From: Raphanus sativus
Lineage: Eukaryota > Streptophyta > Magnoliopsida > Brassicales > Brassicaceae
NCBI RefSeq assembly: GCF_000801105.2
Contig: NC_079511.1
Coordinates: 21,289,792 to 21,353,791, forward strand
DNA length: 64,000 nt
Direction: 5' to 3'
Made by a program: the position numbers and the translations under genes. The notes under the pieces were generated by a model. The model worked only from the letters and a program-made list of their open reading frames with translations. It had not been told where the DNA came from and did not search any database. Of this stretch, positions 1 through 11,174 are shown piece after piece; the first letter of the stretch is position 1, and every line of letters starts with the position of its first letter.

Positions 1-1386
1 ACCAGTCATTTGCATTGCTTTCCCATTGTCTAATTTTTTTTTCACTTAAGCTGACACCCAAACCGATTGAACTTGAATTCTTTAAAGATAAGAAGATGAA
101 AACATATAAATAAATCTGACAAGGAAAAGTTATAGGATATGAACATAATGACTCATGAAGCATTTTCTCTTTAAAACACATGGGCAGTTGAATCCTCGTT
201 CGTTGATCCTCGAATTTTGTTAAAACTCGAACCCACTATATATATATTCCACACGTTTTAACCTCGCAAGTCTTGTGCTCAGTGTTCTATGGTGGTTGAA
301 CACCATTCATCCTCCCTAAAGGAAGTGCAAGTCCAAGACCTAAAAAAATGTTCCAAGCAAGACTTAGGAATGAAAAGCTTACATGTTATGAAAATATGGT
401 ATCAACGCAGCAGCCAAGGAGAGCATGTGACTTGAATAGAGACTTTCATATTCAAAACTGCTGAACCGAACAATGTTTGGAAAAGTAGCCACGGATTAAT
501 ATATCATTTGATCCATCGTAAAAGCAGAACAGAGAAGTTCGAATATGCAACGGCAAAGCTTATCATTGGGAGACACACGCCAGCTTTAGACGGCCACCCC
601 TCACAAACGTTCAAAGATGCTATACTATTATATAACTAAATGGATCCATCCCATAACACCCAAAAAATTATGAAGAGCTGAATCATAAATGTTTCCAGTT
701 TTCATATGCCAAGAGGGACTTTAGTTCAAAATCCCAAAGTAGTGATATGATCACATCATCTTGCGCATTCTAATACAAATATATGTTATACTTTGTCATC
801 AAAATATTGTATTTTGAAAACATTTTTAAATATTGTATATTGTATTTTGAAAACATTTGTCATCAAAATCTTGCGCATTCTAATACAAATATATGTTTCA
901 TGATTTGATCAAATCTCTGTTCTTAGCATTTTCCTTTTCTCTTGTAACGTTTTCCTTATTTACCAGTGCACATTTCTATACTCTGAACTAGTTGATCTGA
1001 GCTTTTGCAATCTTCTTAGATCATCTGCAATTTTTTTTTTAAAGTGAATTTAGTTGGCAAAAATTATTAGTATCCTTACCAAACAACAAATACATTATAC
1101 GAGCAAGTTAACCAAACTTCTTGTCTCTGTTTAACCAAACTTCTTGTCTATGTACATTATCGGTTTAATGATTTTGGTTGATGTTTTATTTGTTTTGGAT
1201 TTAATTTTATAGCGCTTAACCATAAAACAGTGCTTCTCCCAACAAACAGAGACAATGATCGAAGACCAGAGGTCTAGAATATTATTACAAGACAATTTTC
1301 CATTTCTTTTCTGCATTCTATATTCACCAAATTGCCCGTTTCCAAATCTTGACGCATCCAACTTCGATTTGATATACTATTTATTA
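1..1386. other. Intergenic, no gene recognised
   Basis: I see no convincing coding exon here. The only structure is repetitive. A roughly 30-bp direct repeat beginning ATCTTGCGCATTCTAATAC occurs at about 758-787 and again at about 868-897, with a duplicated TATTGTATTTTGAAAACATT between. A 23-bp tandem duplication (TTAACCAAACTTCTTGTCT) lies at about 1107-1150. Both look like local slippage products. Confidence 0.5.
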
Positions 1387-4257
1387 CTAAGCAGACATCG
1401 GAATCCGACAGTGCACGTCTTTGGTTTCGAATAGTACATCCAGGTCTCTCTGCTTATCGTGCTCAAACTTGTTCTTCACGGTATTGTTTCTTCTTCCTCT
1501 CTCCTGATTCGGTTGGCTCTTCAGCGGATTTTTGGAGGATGGCGACTTAAATAGGTTCCGAACAGATGTTAAAGGATCATCTACCTGCCAACGGGACAAA
1601 GAGAAGCATATAAGACATCAGAATGGTGAAATAATAATAATCTTACAGGTATAAAAATGCATATAGTTCTTGTTCTTTACAAGTTCATCAGTTATATAAT
1701 GCTCAAAACAAATCTAAAAAGATATCAAATCAACGAGAAGTCATGCATAATCCGATCATTGTATCCTAAAACAAATAATCGAATTACTGTGCCTAAAGAA
1801 TATTCTGCTTGATTGGATCAAAGTCCATCTGTTTGTTTGACTTACCTGTATCTCCAGCAACAGAAGATGTTTAACACAACATGTCTTGATCGCTATTTTC
1901 TGTAACACAACATAAGGAAGTGTCCGTGGTTCCCTCCCATCCACATAAACTGATAAGTTTTTTGTGCCTGCAAACATCAATGCATTCAGTACTATTATTA
2001 GCTATATGACTCAAAAATATACCAAATGCCTCTCAGAAAGGTGAAATAGTCAATAAGTGATCATTAATAAGATGTAGTCTCTAAGACAGTTACGTCATAT
2101 GAACGAAACTAAGCGAATTGAGAAGAATGACGAACCAATAGTCTATTGCACAACACAAACAAACGGTTAAAAAATCCCAATGGCTTAAATAAAATGGACA
2201 AAAATGGAAATTTATGCACTTAATTAATAAAAATGCAACAGGGACACGGTAAAAATCCCCAACGGCTATATTAAGATGGCAAAAAAGGAAATTACCGAAT
2301 GAGAAAAAAGAAAATAATACATCGAAAAAAGGAAATCAACAACGATAATCAAAATCTATAAATATATGCAGCCCTAAACCCTCTAGTCACGCTACTAATC
2401 AATCATTCACACTTCTCATTCTCTCTGCAAAACTCTCGAAGCCATGGTTTCTCTTTCTTCTTCTTCTTCTGATTCTTCGACAAAGATGAAGAAAAACAAG
2501 CTCTCTGTCAGAAACCAAACAACCCGTTTCAAGAAACCCTTCTTGCTGGCGAGAGAGAAGACGATGCTCAAGAAAGCTTTGGAGCTTACCGTTCTCTGCG
2601 ATAACAAAATTTGTGTGCTACACTACGATCGCGACGGTAATCTCGTCAGCACCTTGCCCGAAGATCAGTCGCAAGTCACAGACATTCTCGACAAGTATAG
2701 AAACCTAAGCGACGGTGAAAAGCTAAAGAAAAGCACGAATCTTTCACAGTTCTACAACAAGAAACTGGTGGACGAGAAGAAAAGATCTCTTAGCGACGCA
2801 GAGGAGTGCAAAAGATTCACTAAGAAAGTTGGAGAGTTCAAGGGTTCGTTGTTGGATCAGTTTCATATATTAAAAGACAGGGTTCGTGACCTTCGTTACT
2901 CTCAGGATCATCATCATCAGACCGAGCAAGATCAGAGCTCTTGTCTTGATGTTATGTCTCAAGAAAATCACAACTTTCCGGAGGCGTCTTCTTATGGCTT
3001 CTTCCCCGCCAATGACTTCTCTTCTTCACTAATTGAGGAGGAGGATCCGTTGATGAGTTTTATTCCGCACAATCTTGATCAACTAGAATCATTCACGAAT
3101 CTTCTCATGAGTGGTGATCATGTGTCAACAATTACCGATCAATACCTCCCGACCCCTGCTCCTTCCAATCATCATCAGGGCAAATTCTCAGTCTTTCTAT
3201 TTAACCATGAAACGGCCACGTTGACTCAACTTCCCAACTCTGCTTCTTCAAGCTTCGACCAAGGGTTGATTGGCACTTTAACCTCTTACTGATCAAATAT
3301 CCAAGTCACATCTCATTGGTTCATATGATGATTAGTCTAATGTTTTCCACTTAATTGTAAATTTATGACAAATATTATATTTTGTGATGTATTTTGCGAA
3401 TGGGAAGGTAAAAATCAACATTTGTCTGTTTATCCCAAAGTTCATTACTCCTTTAGTCACAATTTACAATATGATATCTGGCCCCCAATTTTCTTTTCAT
3501 GCAACAACAAAACCTAATCTTGGACTTACAAATTTTCTTGTTTGCACGTGCAAACTACATGACAGAATATAAAAACAAGAGCAAATCTTTAACTCAAAAA
3601 GAAAAGACCTAATCTTAGACCGATGGGTCCATAATTTGAAAGCCAAATCTTTTAAGGTTGTACAGTTTGATGCAAACCAAGTTTTAAAAATAGAGACCAA
3701 AATGATAATCTTAACTTGAGAACCTCTCAAACCATGATCCTGGAGGTAGACATTTTAGACTCTTTCTCGACTGTTTCACCTGCAAGAAATAACACAATTA
3801 ACCAAGTCAATGATTGCACAGCTAATATCAAATGCGACTTTTAATCATGATCCTAATAATTTTCTCCTCCCATTAGGGTATTTTTTGTAATGATAGCAAC
3901 AGGGAATGAGAGCTAAGAGTAATTACCAGACTGAGTGTTTGTGGTGACTTCGCCATAGATGGCTTTAAGAGTGGACAGAGGAACAATCGCAGAATCACCA
4001 GCAGAGGTGGGTTCAGCAAAGAGTTGCTGTTATCGTACATCCGGGAATTGAAACAATAAATGGTACTATTCTCAAATCAAATTTGTAGAAGAACTAATGG
4101 AAGATGCCAAGCAGATATGACGATGATGATGATTTAAAATTACAAAAATCGATTTTGAGTCATAAAATGAAATCGGAAGGAAGAATAAAGGCGAGAATGG
4201 AAGATGACTCACCTGAAATGAGGGTTCGACGACGGAGCCGACAGCGACAATACTACT
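1387..4257 (-). CDS. Multi-exon gene of unknown function, 5' end unresolved
   Basis: Four exons can be read on the minus strand: about 4213-4257 (up to SVVEPSFQ), 3927-4026 (QLFAEPTSAGDSAIVPLS and on), 1846-1967 (TKNLSVYVDGREPRTLPYV and on) and 1387-1584 (VDDPLTSVRNLF, ending TAG). All donors are GT and acceptors AG. The second exon ends one base into a codon and the third supplies the other two, so the phase fits across a 1.96-kb intron. I do not recognise the protein; its last exon is basic and polar. No ATG precedes the first exon and an in-frame TGA sits at 4258-4260, so either the start lies in a further upstream exon or the gene has lost it. A competing short exon at about 3730-3775 is also in phase but soon reaches a stop. 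The plus-strand MADS gene lies wholly inside the large intron. Confidence 0.5.
2357..2364 (+). promoter_or_regulatory. TATA box of the MADS-box gene
   Basis: TATAAATA stands 80 bases before the ATG at 2444, a normal plant distance. A short pyrimidine-rich leader (CTTCTCATTCTCTCTGC) follows. Inferred from position only. Confidence 0.55.
2444..3292 (+). CDS. Type I (M-beta-like) MADS-box protein, AGL-type
   Basis: A 282-residue single-exon protein, as is usual for type I MADS genes. After a serine-rich start, residues about 17-75 form a divergent MADS domain: a basic stretch (KKNKLSVRNQTTRFKK), the K-x-M-L-K-K-A-x-E-L-T-V-L-C-D core of the DNA-binding helix, and a hydrophobic strand (ICVLHYDRDGNLV). 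The segment LPEDQSQVTDILDKYRNLS and the following basic helix resemble the M-beta AGL group of Arabidopsis from memory. No keratin-like K domain is present, as expected for type I. The C-terminal half is acidic and glutamine/histidine-rich and resembles an activation region. Such proteins are nuclear, often heterodimerise and act mainly in female gametophyte and endosperm development. The frame is intact and preceded by a TATA box. Which AGL number it corresponds to cannot be said. Confidence 0.85.
   Translation: MVSLSSSSSDSSTKMKKNKLSVRNQTTRFKKPFLLAREKTMLKKALELTVLCDNKICVLHYDRDGNLVSTLPEDQSQVTDILDKYRNLSDGEKLKKSTNLSQFYNKKLVDEKKRSLSDAEECKRFTKKVGEFKGSLLDQFHILKDRVRDLRYSQDHHHQTEQDQSSCLDVMSQENHNFPEASSYGFFPANDFSSSLIEEEDPLMSFIPHNLDQLESFTNLLMSGDHVSTITDQYLPTPAPSNHHQGKFSVFLFNHETATLTQLPNSASSSFDQGLIGTLTSY
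3293..3926. other. 3' flank of the MADS gene, intron of the antisense gene
   Basis: AT-rich sequence without a convincing gene. It lies within the predicted large intron of the minus-strand gene. A possible alternative terminal exon of that gene is at about 3730-3775. Confidence 0.45.
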
Positions 4258-4260
4258 TCA

Positions 4261-4864
4261 AGGTTGATTTGAAAATATAATTTACGCAAATCTCGAAAAG
4301 ACTCTGTAAAAAGGTTTTGAAAAAAAAAAACTAAAATAACACAAAAGAAGAAAATAACTAAAAACGTTCATTTATTGAAGAAGTGTAAAAATTTTAAATC
4401 TCTATTCTTTTTTTTTTGTCAACATTTTTTTTGTCAACAAATCTCTATTCTATAATATATAAATATAAATAAATATTTAATAAAACAAAAGGTTATTTTC
4501 TATCTTTTCAGTTCAAATTCGATTAATAATCAACATTTTATTTTTTCAAATTTTCAAAAAATATTTTCTAAAAGAATTATTATTTTAAGTTTTAAATATT
4601 AATAGTTGTTTTAGAAAAAAAAAGCTTAAACTTCACTTTAATAGAATCTATGTATATTTTACTTTTTTAATAAAATCTGTTTTGGTGACTTTAGCAATTT
4701 ATCCTATTTATTTTTAATAATTTATTTAAAGGATAACTCCATTCGTTTTTTATCGGTAATTTTATATGTTTCTTAATAATTTATTTACGGGGTAATTTGA
4801 GTATTTTTAAATTTGTTTTCTCAGTGAATTAAGTTGGTTAACTTCTAGGTCTACGGAACTATAA
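4261..4864. other. AT-rich intergenic sequence
   Basis: Very AT-rich with many homopolymer runs. No exon, RNA gene or clear repeat seen. Confidence 0.5.
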
Positions 4865-5087
4865 AACCATCTCCATTGGAGTCTCAAGGGAAGAACTCAG
4901 TTTCGCAAAGCCTCTCTCGGATGAAACGGGTTCATGACTATTTCGTGGGCTCTACGACACGTAGCAGCCCACGATTGGTCTAATTATTATTATTATTTTT
5001 TTTTTTTAAAATCAAACAGAAAAAAATAATAATAAAAATTTTTTTTGTGAACCCCTCTTATGGTGGGGTTCACTAATGGAGATGCTC
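4865..5087. mobile_element. MITE with CATCTCC termini, Tourist/Harbinger-like
   Basis: A 223-bp non-coding element. It begins AACCATCTCCATT and ends AATGGAGATGCTC, so the termini are imperfect inverted repeats sharing CATCTCCATT. TAA flanks it on both sides (4862-4864 and 5088-5090), the 3-bp target duplication typical of PIF/Harbinger-derived MITEs. A second element with the same type of ends lies at 50568-51023. Confidence 0.65.
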
Positions 5088-6590
5088 TAATGCTTCATTG
5101 TACGGTGTTTCTAGTTTTTCGATCGGTTTGTGTTGTCCTGATGATCCATGATCATTATGCTGGCTTCTAGATTAATAAGATTTTAATTGCTATAAATGTT
5201 ACAACGGAAGTCACTATCTAATCCAACCATGAACCAACCTAGTAGTTCAGATGCAGCCATTCCACTGGATGAGTTGAGAACCCATAACTATGGTTTAAAG
5301 GTTTTGATCTGTGAAAGCTATATGAAATATTGTTTTACTTTTCTCAAAAGCGTTAAGGCAGCCGCCATCAAGAAACTTGATTTTAGTATGAACCAAACAA
5401 TAATTTCTTTCAGAGTTATATGCTCTATAACTATAAATCACGTCATTGCTTTTCTTTATCTCATTGTCACATTGTAGCATAAAAGGTGATATTTACTTAA
5501 AAGGTGATATTTAGGGTATAACTTAGAAGACTAGTTTCCGCTATTGAGATTAGAATCATTGTAGCGAGAAACCATCTTTCAAATGCGAAAGAGACGAGCA
5601 ATAAAGCAATAGTTGTCATCCGCATTCATCTCTGTTACAATTGGTTTTGGTTTTGTATTTGTTATAAGATGATCAAATAGTTGCAGTGGCTGCATTCTAT
5701 GTGCAATATGAGGTAAATTTTAGACCAACCATGAACATTGTGGTGAAGGCACTTTAAAGTCTTCTAAACTCTGTTTACTACCCTATCTACTCCACACTGT
5801 TGATAAAAACATCCATATCACATCTGGTCGGCTTCATGATGATTAAGTCAAAGACTCAAAGGTGTAGTCATTTTGTTTTGTAGTTAAGTAAGTTTTTGGC
5901 AATATCAGCTTCTTGCTCATATATAACCTTGATACCATAAGCACTTCGATCAAATTCTCACTTTTGAATTGCTTTGTATGTATGTGCCACTCTGTGTGCA
6001 ATATCATGCAAATTTTAGACCAAACATGTGCATTGTGGTGGCATGCATTTCAAACTCTTCTAAACTCTCCTCAACTCTGTCCTATTAATTCCACATTACT
6101 GCTAAAAGATAATCAAAATCACTCTGCTTCTTTACTTCATGATGATATTAGTCAAAAAAGTGTAGTAATTTTGTTTTTGAATGTGTAAAATTCTGGGAAA
6201 ATTAGATTCTATACTTATATAACCTTCATATTTCATACCATAAATTTTTGATACCTCCTTAGTAACAATTTTACAGTATTAATCTATCGTCTCTTAAACA
6301 TTACGAAGTGGTTTGCATATATGTAAGCACCACATCTAATTTTAACAAAAACAGTAACATGTTTTTTGAAAAATAATAATATTACATTAATCTAATTATG
6401 GCATATATAATTTTCCTTATAAAAAGTTTATACTTTTAACAATATCTTTTTATTGTGGTAATAACTATTGACTCATACATCAATATTAATATATTTTTTA
6501 TATAAATGTTTATTTTGAAAAAAAATTTAAATATCAATAAATAATAATTCATATATCACCACTAAAGTATAAAATCTCCATTTTATTTGG
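5088..6590. repeat. Intergenic, with an old imperfect tandem duplication at about 5690-6245
   Basis: Two segments of about 250-290 bp resemble each other in order: about 5690-5945 and 5975-6245. Both contain a GTGCAATAT core, then AAATTTTAGACCAA, a CATTGTGGTG block, TCTTCTAAACTCT, TTCATGATGAT with AGTCAAA, and a TATATAACCTT block. They are diverged by indels and substitutions. No reading frame is conserved between copies, so I call it a decayed duplication. Open frames at 5196-5477 and 5913-6188 have no recognisable product. Confidence 0.5.
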
Positions 6591-6759
6591 GGATTAGGTA
6601 AAAGTAAATCCACCGTCAAGAAGATGAAAGGACAGCCTTTAGATTAGAAAGGTGAGGAGAGCAGAAGATTCATCTCCACCGTTTATTTGGCTAAATCTAT
6701 TTAATTCTTGTTGTAACTATTCATTTTAGTTGTAAAACTCTCTGTGTGTGTTCCCAAAG

Positions 6760-7258
6760 CATTATATGCAAAGAGTAGCTCGCTCCTCCTCTCCACTTCT
6801 GACAAAAACTTCTTCGACGTCCTTTCTCTTCCCTCCTTCAATTAATAAGTCTTCTTCTTCTTCATCATCGATTCGCCATCGTCCGCATTAATCATCATCT
6901 TCTTCCCTCACCCACTCTCTTCGGAAAATTTAAATCTCTCTGGTCTGATCCGTAGCTCATGTTAAACTAGATTCGCGCTTTGTGTTCCAAAGGCCGAGAT
7001 TCGCATTTTCTCGGCTTTCTCATATCTGAGGTATTGCTACAAATCTACAACTTTATAGGATCTGATTTTAGGATCTGAATGCGTTTTAGTGAGATGGTTA
7101 CTTTATGCTCTCCTTTTTTTTTTGGTTTTGAATCAGATTTGGTTTCCATTGGGGAATCTGTGATGCGTGAGTGCGGGATGCTTCCGTGTTATTTGATGAT
7201 GTCAGCATTGTGACTATTAAACAACTGTGACTATCGCATCGCATCGCATTATCTACCG
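6760..7258 (+). promoter_or_regulatory. Promoter and 5' UTR with intron, transporter gene
   Basis: A pyrimidine-rich leader (CTCCTCTCCACTTC, then TCTTCTTCTTC) starts near 6780, after a TATA-like ATTATATGC at about 6762. A probable 5' UTR intron runs 7031-7136, with donor GAG|GTATTG and acceptor AATCAG|ATT. The coding start follows at 7259. Inferred from splice signals. Confidence 0.45.
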
Positions 7259-9074
7259 ATGGCAAAGATGATAAACAAGACGCTTTTGCTAACATACAGC
7301 TACTTACTCATCTACATTCTACTCTCTTCTGGCGTTATTCTCTACAACAAGGTCCTTTTTCACAAGCATTTGTCTTTGATTCTGTATTCCTAGAGTAGAG
7401 ACTTAGACTTGGATTTCATTTTCATTTTTGGCAGTGGGTTCTATCTCCCAAATACTTCAACTTTCCTCTTCCTATAACATTGACTATGATCCACATGGGC
7501 TTTTCTGGCTTTGTCGCCTTCCTTCTCATTCGTGTTTTCAAGGTACAGATCATTTTATTTTACACCGCATGTCATATGTGTGTCCCTATGCGCTTATCTA
7601 TGCCTTCTTCTTATTGTATAAATGTAGGTTGTCTCTCCTGTTAAAATGACTTTCGAAATGTAAGCCCTTTCTTTCATCCATTTCTTCTTATCTAGTTACT
7701 TAGTTTCCATCATCTCTCTTTTTTTTTTTTTATAACATGTTTTCTTGGATTCCAGATACGTGACCTGTGTGGTACCTATAAGCGCATTCTTTGCATCCAG
7801 CCTCTGGTTAGTCTCTTCTTCCATATACAGCGGGACTTATTAGGTTTATAGTTGCTCTTTCTACATTTCCAAATGCCATTTACCTCCTCTCTCTTGAGCA
7901 TTCTGTTTACTATCTTTTAACAGGTTTGGCAATACTGCTTACTTGCACATCTCTGTTGCCTTCATTCAGATGCTCAAAGCACTAAGTATGTGAAATATAC
8001 ATACCCCTCCCTCAAAATCTATACTACGTATATGTATCTTGCTGCTTCTTAACACGTGATTATTATGGAATGACAGTGCCTGTAGCAACATTTATCATGG
8101 CCGTTGTTTGTGGCACTGACAAGGCAAGGTGCGACGTGTTCATGAACATGCTTCTGGTCAGTGTTGGAGTTGTGGTTTCCTCCTATGGCGAAATTAATTT
8201 CAACGTAATCGGGACCGTCTACCAGGTCACCGGCATCTTTGCTGAAGCACTTAGACTGGTCCTAACTCAAGTTCTTCTTCAGAAAAAGGGCTTGACACTA
8301 AACCCTGTCACCAGCTTATACTATATAGCCCCTTGCAGGTACACTGTCCACATTGACTTGATTTGAATTTCAGCTTAAGATATCATTTGGCCTCTACTGC
8401 ACATTTAAACATAGAATCTTCTTCTTGCAGCTTTGTTTTCCTGTCCTTGCCTTGGTATGTACTGGAGAAACCGAACATAGAAGTCTCGCAGATCCAATTC
8501 AACTTCTGGATCTTTTTCTCAAACGCTCTCTGCGCACTTGCCTTAAACTTCTCCATATTCTTAGTCATCGGAAGAACAGGAGCAGTAACCATCAGGGTTG
8601 CTGGCGTTCTCAAAGACTGGATTCTCATAGCCCTCTCCACTGTCATATTCCCTGAGTCCACCATCACTGGTCTCAACATTATCGGATACGCAATAGGTTT
8701 GTTACAAATTGGACAAAGCTATTAAATTCTCATGTGCATTATTTCATTTCTTTTTTATGATGGATGCAGCACTCTGTGGGGTTGTAATGTACAATTACAT
8801 AAAAATTAAAGATGTGAAAGCGACTCAACCAATCACTGATAGCCTCCCAGATCGAATCACCAAGGTAGAGTCAATTAATCTGTCTCCTCCTTATAAGCAT
8901 CATCCCCTATCACTATTTACTCATAATGACTTTGAGCAGGATTGGAAGGCGAAGAGCTCGTCGGATGGAGAGAGCCCCAGAGGAATAGAGCTTAATGACG
9001 AGGAAGCTCCTTTGATAACATCGCGGTTGTCGCATATCGGGCGGACTCAGCTTGGAACCCACACTGCCGTCTGA
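7259..9074 (+). CDS. Triose-phosphate/nucleotide-sugar transporter (KT group), At1g48230-like
   Basis: Nine coding exons can be joined by GT-AG introns in consistent phase: 7259-7351, 7435-7542, 7628-7659, 7756-7806, 7924-7985, 8077-8338, 8431-8696, 8770-8864 and 8940-9074. They give 367 aa, the length I recall for Arabidopsis At1g48230 and its sister At3g17430. The protein is a chain of about ten hydrophobic helices of the drug/metabolite transporter superfamily: an N-terminal helix after MAKMINKT, NKWVLSPKYFNFP in the first loop, LALNFSIFLVIGRTGAVT and VAGVLKDWILIALS in the second half. It ends in a hydrophilic tail finishing in SRLSHIGRTQLG. Family members sit in Golgi, ER or plastid membranes and exchange sugar phosphates or nucleotide sugars; the substrate of this group is not established. 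No breaks seen. Confidence 0.9.
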
Positions 9075-9902
9075 GCAACGTACAGATGTGAATGAGGCCA
9101 GTATGTTGTGTCTTTCTTTTTTTTCTCCTTGGAACCCAATCTTTTTTCATAGAATTTACGTCGGTTTATTATTACTTAACAATGTTTAGTTCTTTATAAG
9201 AAAAACCCAATTGCCAAAATTATTTGTAGGGTCTCTGAGAGTTATAAATGTTTTCACCAGACACATTAGCTCGGGACCCGCTTGGTCTTTATGATTGAGA
9301 CAGTTGTGACTTCTGAGCGTGTGCAGTAGACCCCTGTGTTAGATTTGTTTTTGTTTTCTTTTTATAAAACTTATACAAAAATGGTGATAAAGTTTAAAAG
9401 ATGCTGGTATTATACAAACTACTAGTCAGACTCAAAACTCAGATTCAAATGACATCAGAGTATATACGCAAAAGAAATTGTAATGTGCACCACAATCTCT
9501 CGGTCGAATGCCGAGATGTCGATGATGTCTTTGTTGTTTGAGTTGACGATGTATAATTTCTAGTGTTTGTTTGTTAGAGGTGAAGTTAGAACCCAAACTT
9601 TATAAGAAAAAATAGAGTTGCAATACTGATTACCTTCAAAATGATAATGGTTATAAAACACCACATACAATCAGAAACAGGAACATCATTATGCATTTTG
9701 GGTAGCTACCTGAGACAAAGAACTAGAAGCTATGAAGCTTTCTTTGATAGAGAACTGAGCTGTGCCTAGGTCGTGCCCAGTACACGGGCGACTCCCATCA
9801 TAACAATGGGAGAGGCTAGCTTAGAACCTATAAGAATATCAGGAAGAAATGATACATTCTTAGAGTTACCTGCCCCTATAAATTAGCTGCGATTCGAATG
9901 CC
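9075..9902. other. 3' flank and intergenic
   Basis: Transporter 3' UTR followed by unremarkable AT-rich DNA. A small hairpin, CTCCCAT..ATGGGAG, at about 9790-9812 is the only structure seen. CCCCTATAAAT occurs twice just before the LINE. Confidence 0.45.
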
Positions 9903-9917
9903 AATTATCCCCTATAA

Positions 9918-11171
9918 ATGAGGAAGTACGATGTAGAGATTTCGGTGAAAGATGGGAAGCAAAAGGTGGAGATTCCTGCTGATGTGATCACATAATCAAT
10001 GCCATTGTGGGAAGACTTTGTGGTGGGGAAATTTCTCGATGTAGCTCCACACATAGCCAAAGTCCACATGGTATTGAACAAGATCTGGAGCTATGGAGAT
10101 CCTAGCACGAAGGTGGAAGTCTATGTTGTGAACGCAACTACGATGCGATTCAAAGTTTCAAACCCAAAGGCTAAGGAAAAGATTCTCAAGAGAGGTATGT
10201 GGAATATAGCTGGAATTCCTATGATTGTCACGAAATGGACTCCAAAGTCTGAGGAGGAGCAACAGGAAGAGAAGGCAATTCCGATGTGGGTTCATCTGAA
10301 GAAAGTACCACTATACATGTATTCTTGGGAGGGGTTAAGTTTCATCACGAGCACTGTGGGGATACCAGATAGGCTTCATCCTGAAACTATTGCGTGTACT
10401 AATCTGGAGATAGCTAAGGTATTTGTTCAGGTTGATGTTACAAAGACTTTGCCGAAGGAAATTGATTTCTCCAAAGAGGGTAAGGAGTTTACTGTTGAGT
10501 TTCATTACCCTTGGTTGCCTGCACGCTGTAATCATTGTGATAAGTGGGGACATACACAGAAAGTGTGTGCTGTGATCAGTAAAGAGAAGAAGAAGAATGT
10601 TAGTTCCGCTAAGAAAAGTGTTAGCAGAGTTCTAATGGAGGATATCAATGAGGTTGGATGTGGTGAGATGATCGAGTCTGCTCAGGAAGGAAATAGTGGG
10701 AAAACAGAGTCGACAAAGCAGAGGTTTAAAGAGTTAAATAGCTGGACAGAAGTCTCACCAGAGAAGAGAAGTAGATCACAGATGGAAGAAATGCCGCTGA
10801 GAAAAGAGGATGTTCAGATTTCGGCTTCAAAATTTTCAGTGTTAATGTTAGAAGAGGAGAGAGAGATAGAAAAGAGTAAAGAAGCATCTGAGAAGAAAGT
10901 AGTTGCAGAGGAAGAAATAATTGCTGTGGAGAAAGAAATATTAGAAGCGGAAGAAGGTGTAATTTTATTGGATGAGATAGATAACTTGGAGGAAGAATTG
11001 GAGGAAAGTGAGACGATACAGATGAGTGAAAATGAGTTACTGGAGGATGATATACTTGAGCAACGTAGCAAAGAGAAAGATAAGGTTGTAAGTCAGAAGG
11101 GTCAGAAAAGAGGTCCGAAGCCCAAAGCTAAACAAGCTAAGAGCACAAGGTCCTCTCGAAGAAAAAACTGA
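9918..11171 (+). pseudogene. LINE ORF1: DUF4283-like and zinc-knuckle RNA-binding protein
   Basis: The frame begins at ATG 9918, meets TAA at 9993-9995, and reopens at 9999 for 390 codons. The N-terminal part is the conserved plant LINE domain (DUF4283 type): PLWEDFVVGKFLD, then MRFKVSNPKAKEKILKRGMW and VTKWTP. A single CCHC zinc knuckle, C-x2-C-x4-H-x4-C, is at residues about 177-190 counted from 9999. The C-terminal half is a long glutamate/lysine-rich region ending in a basic tail. ORF1 proteins of L1-type elements bind the element RNA and chaperone it at the target. The early stop, in a stretch otherwise well aligned with the family, implies the copy is dead or starts internally. Confidence 0.8.
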
Positions 11172-11174
11172 TTG

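Noticed and set aside
9790..9812. CTCCCAT..ATGGGAG hairpin as a regulatory RNA
   Set aside because: A 7-bp stem alone is expected by chance at this scale, and no conserved context was seen.
10814..11071. Minus-strand serine-rich frame
   Set aside because: Shadow of the glutamate-rich tail of LINE ORF1.
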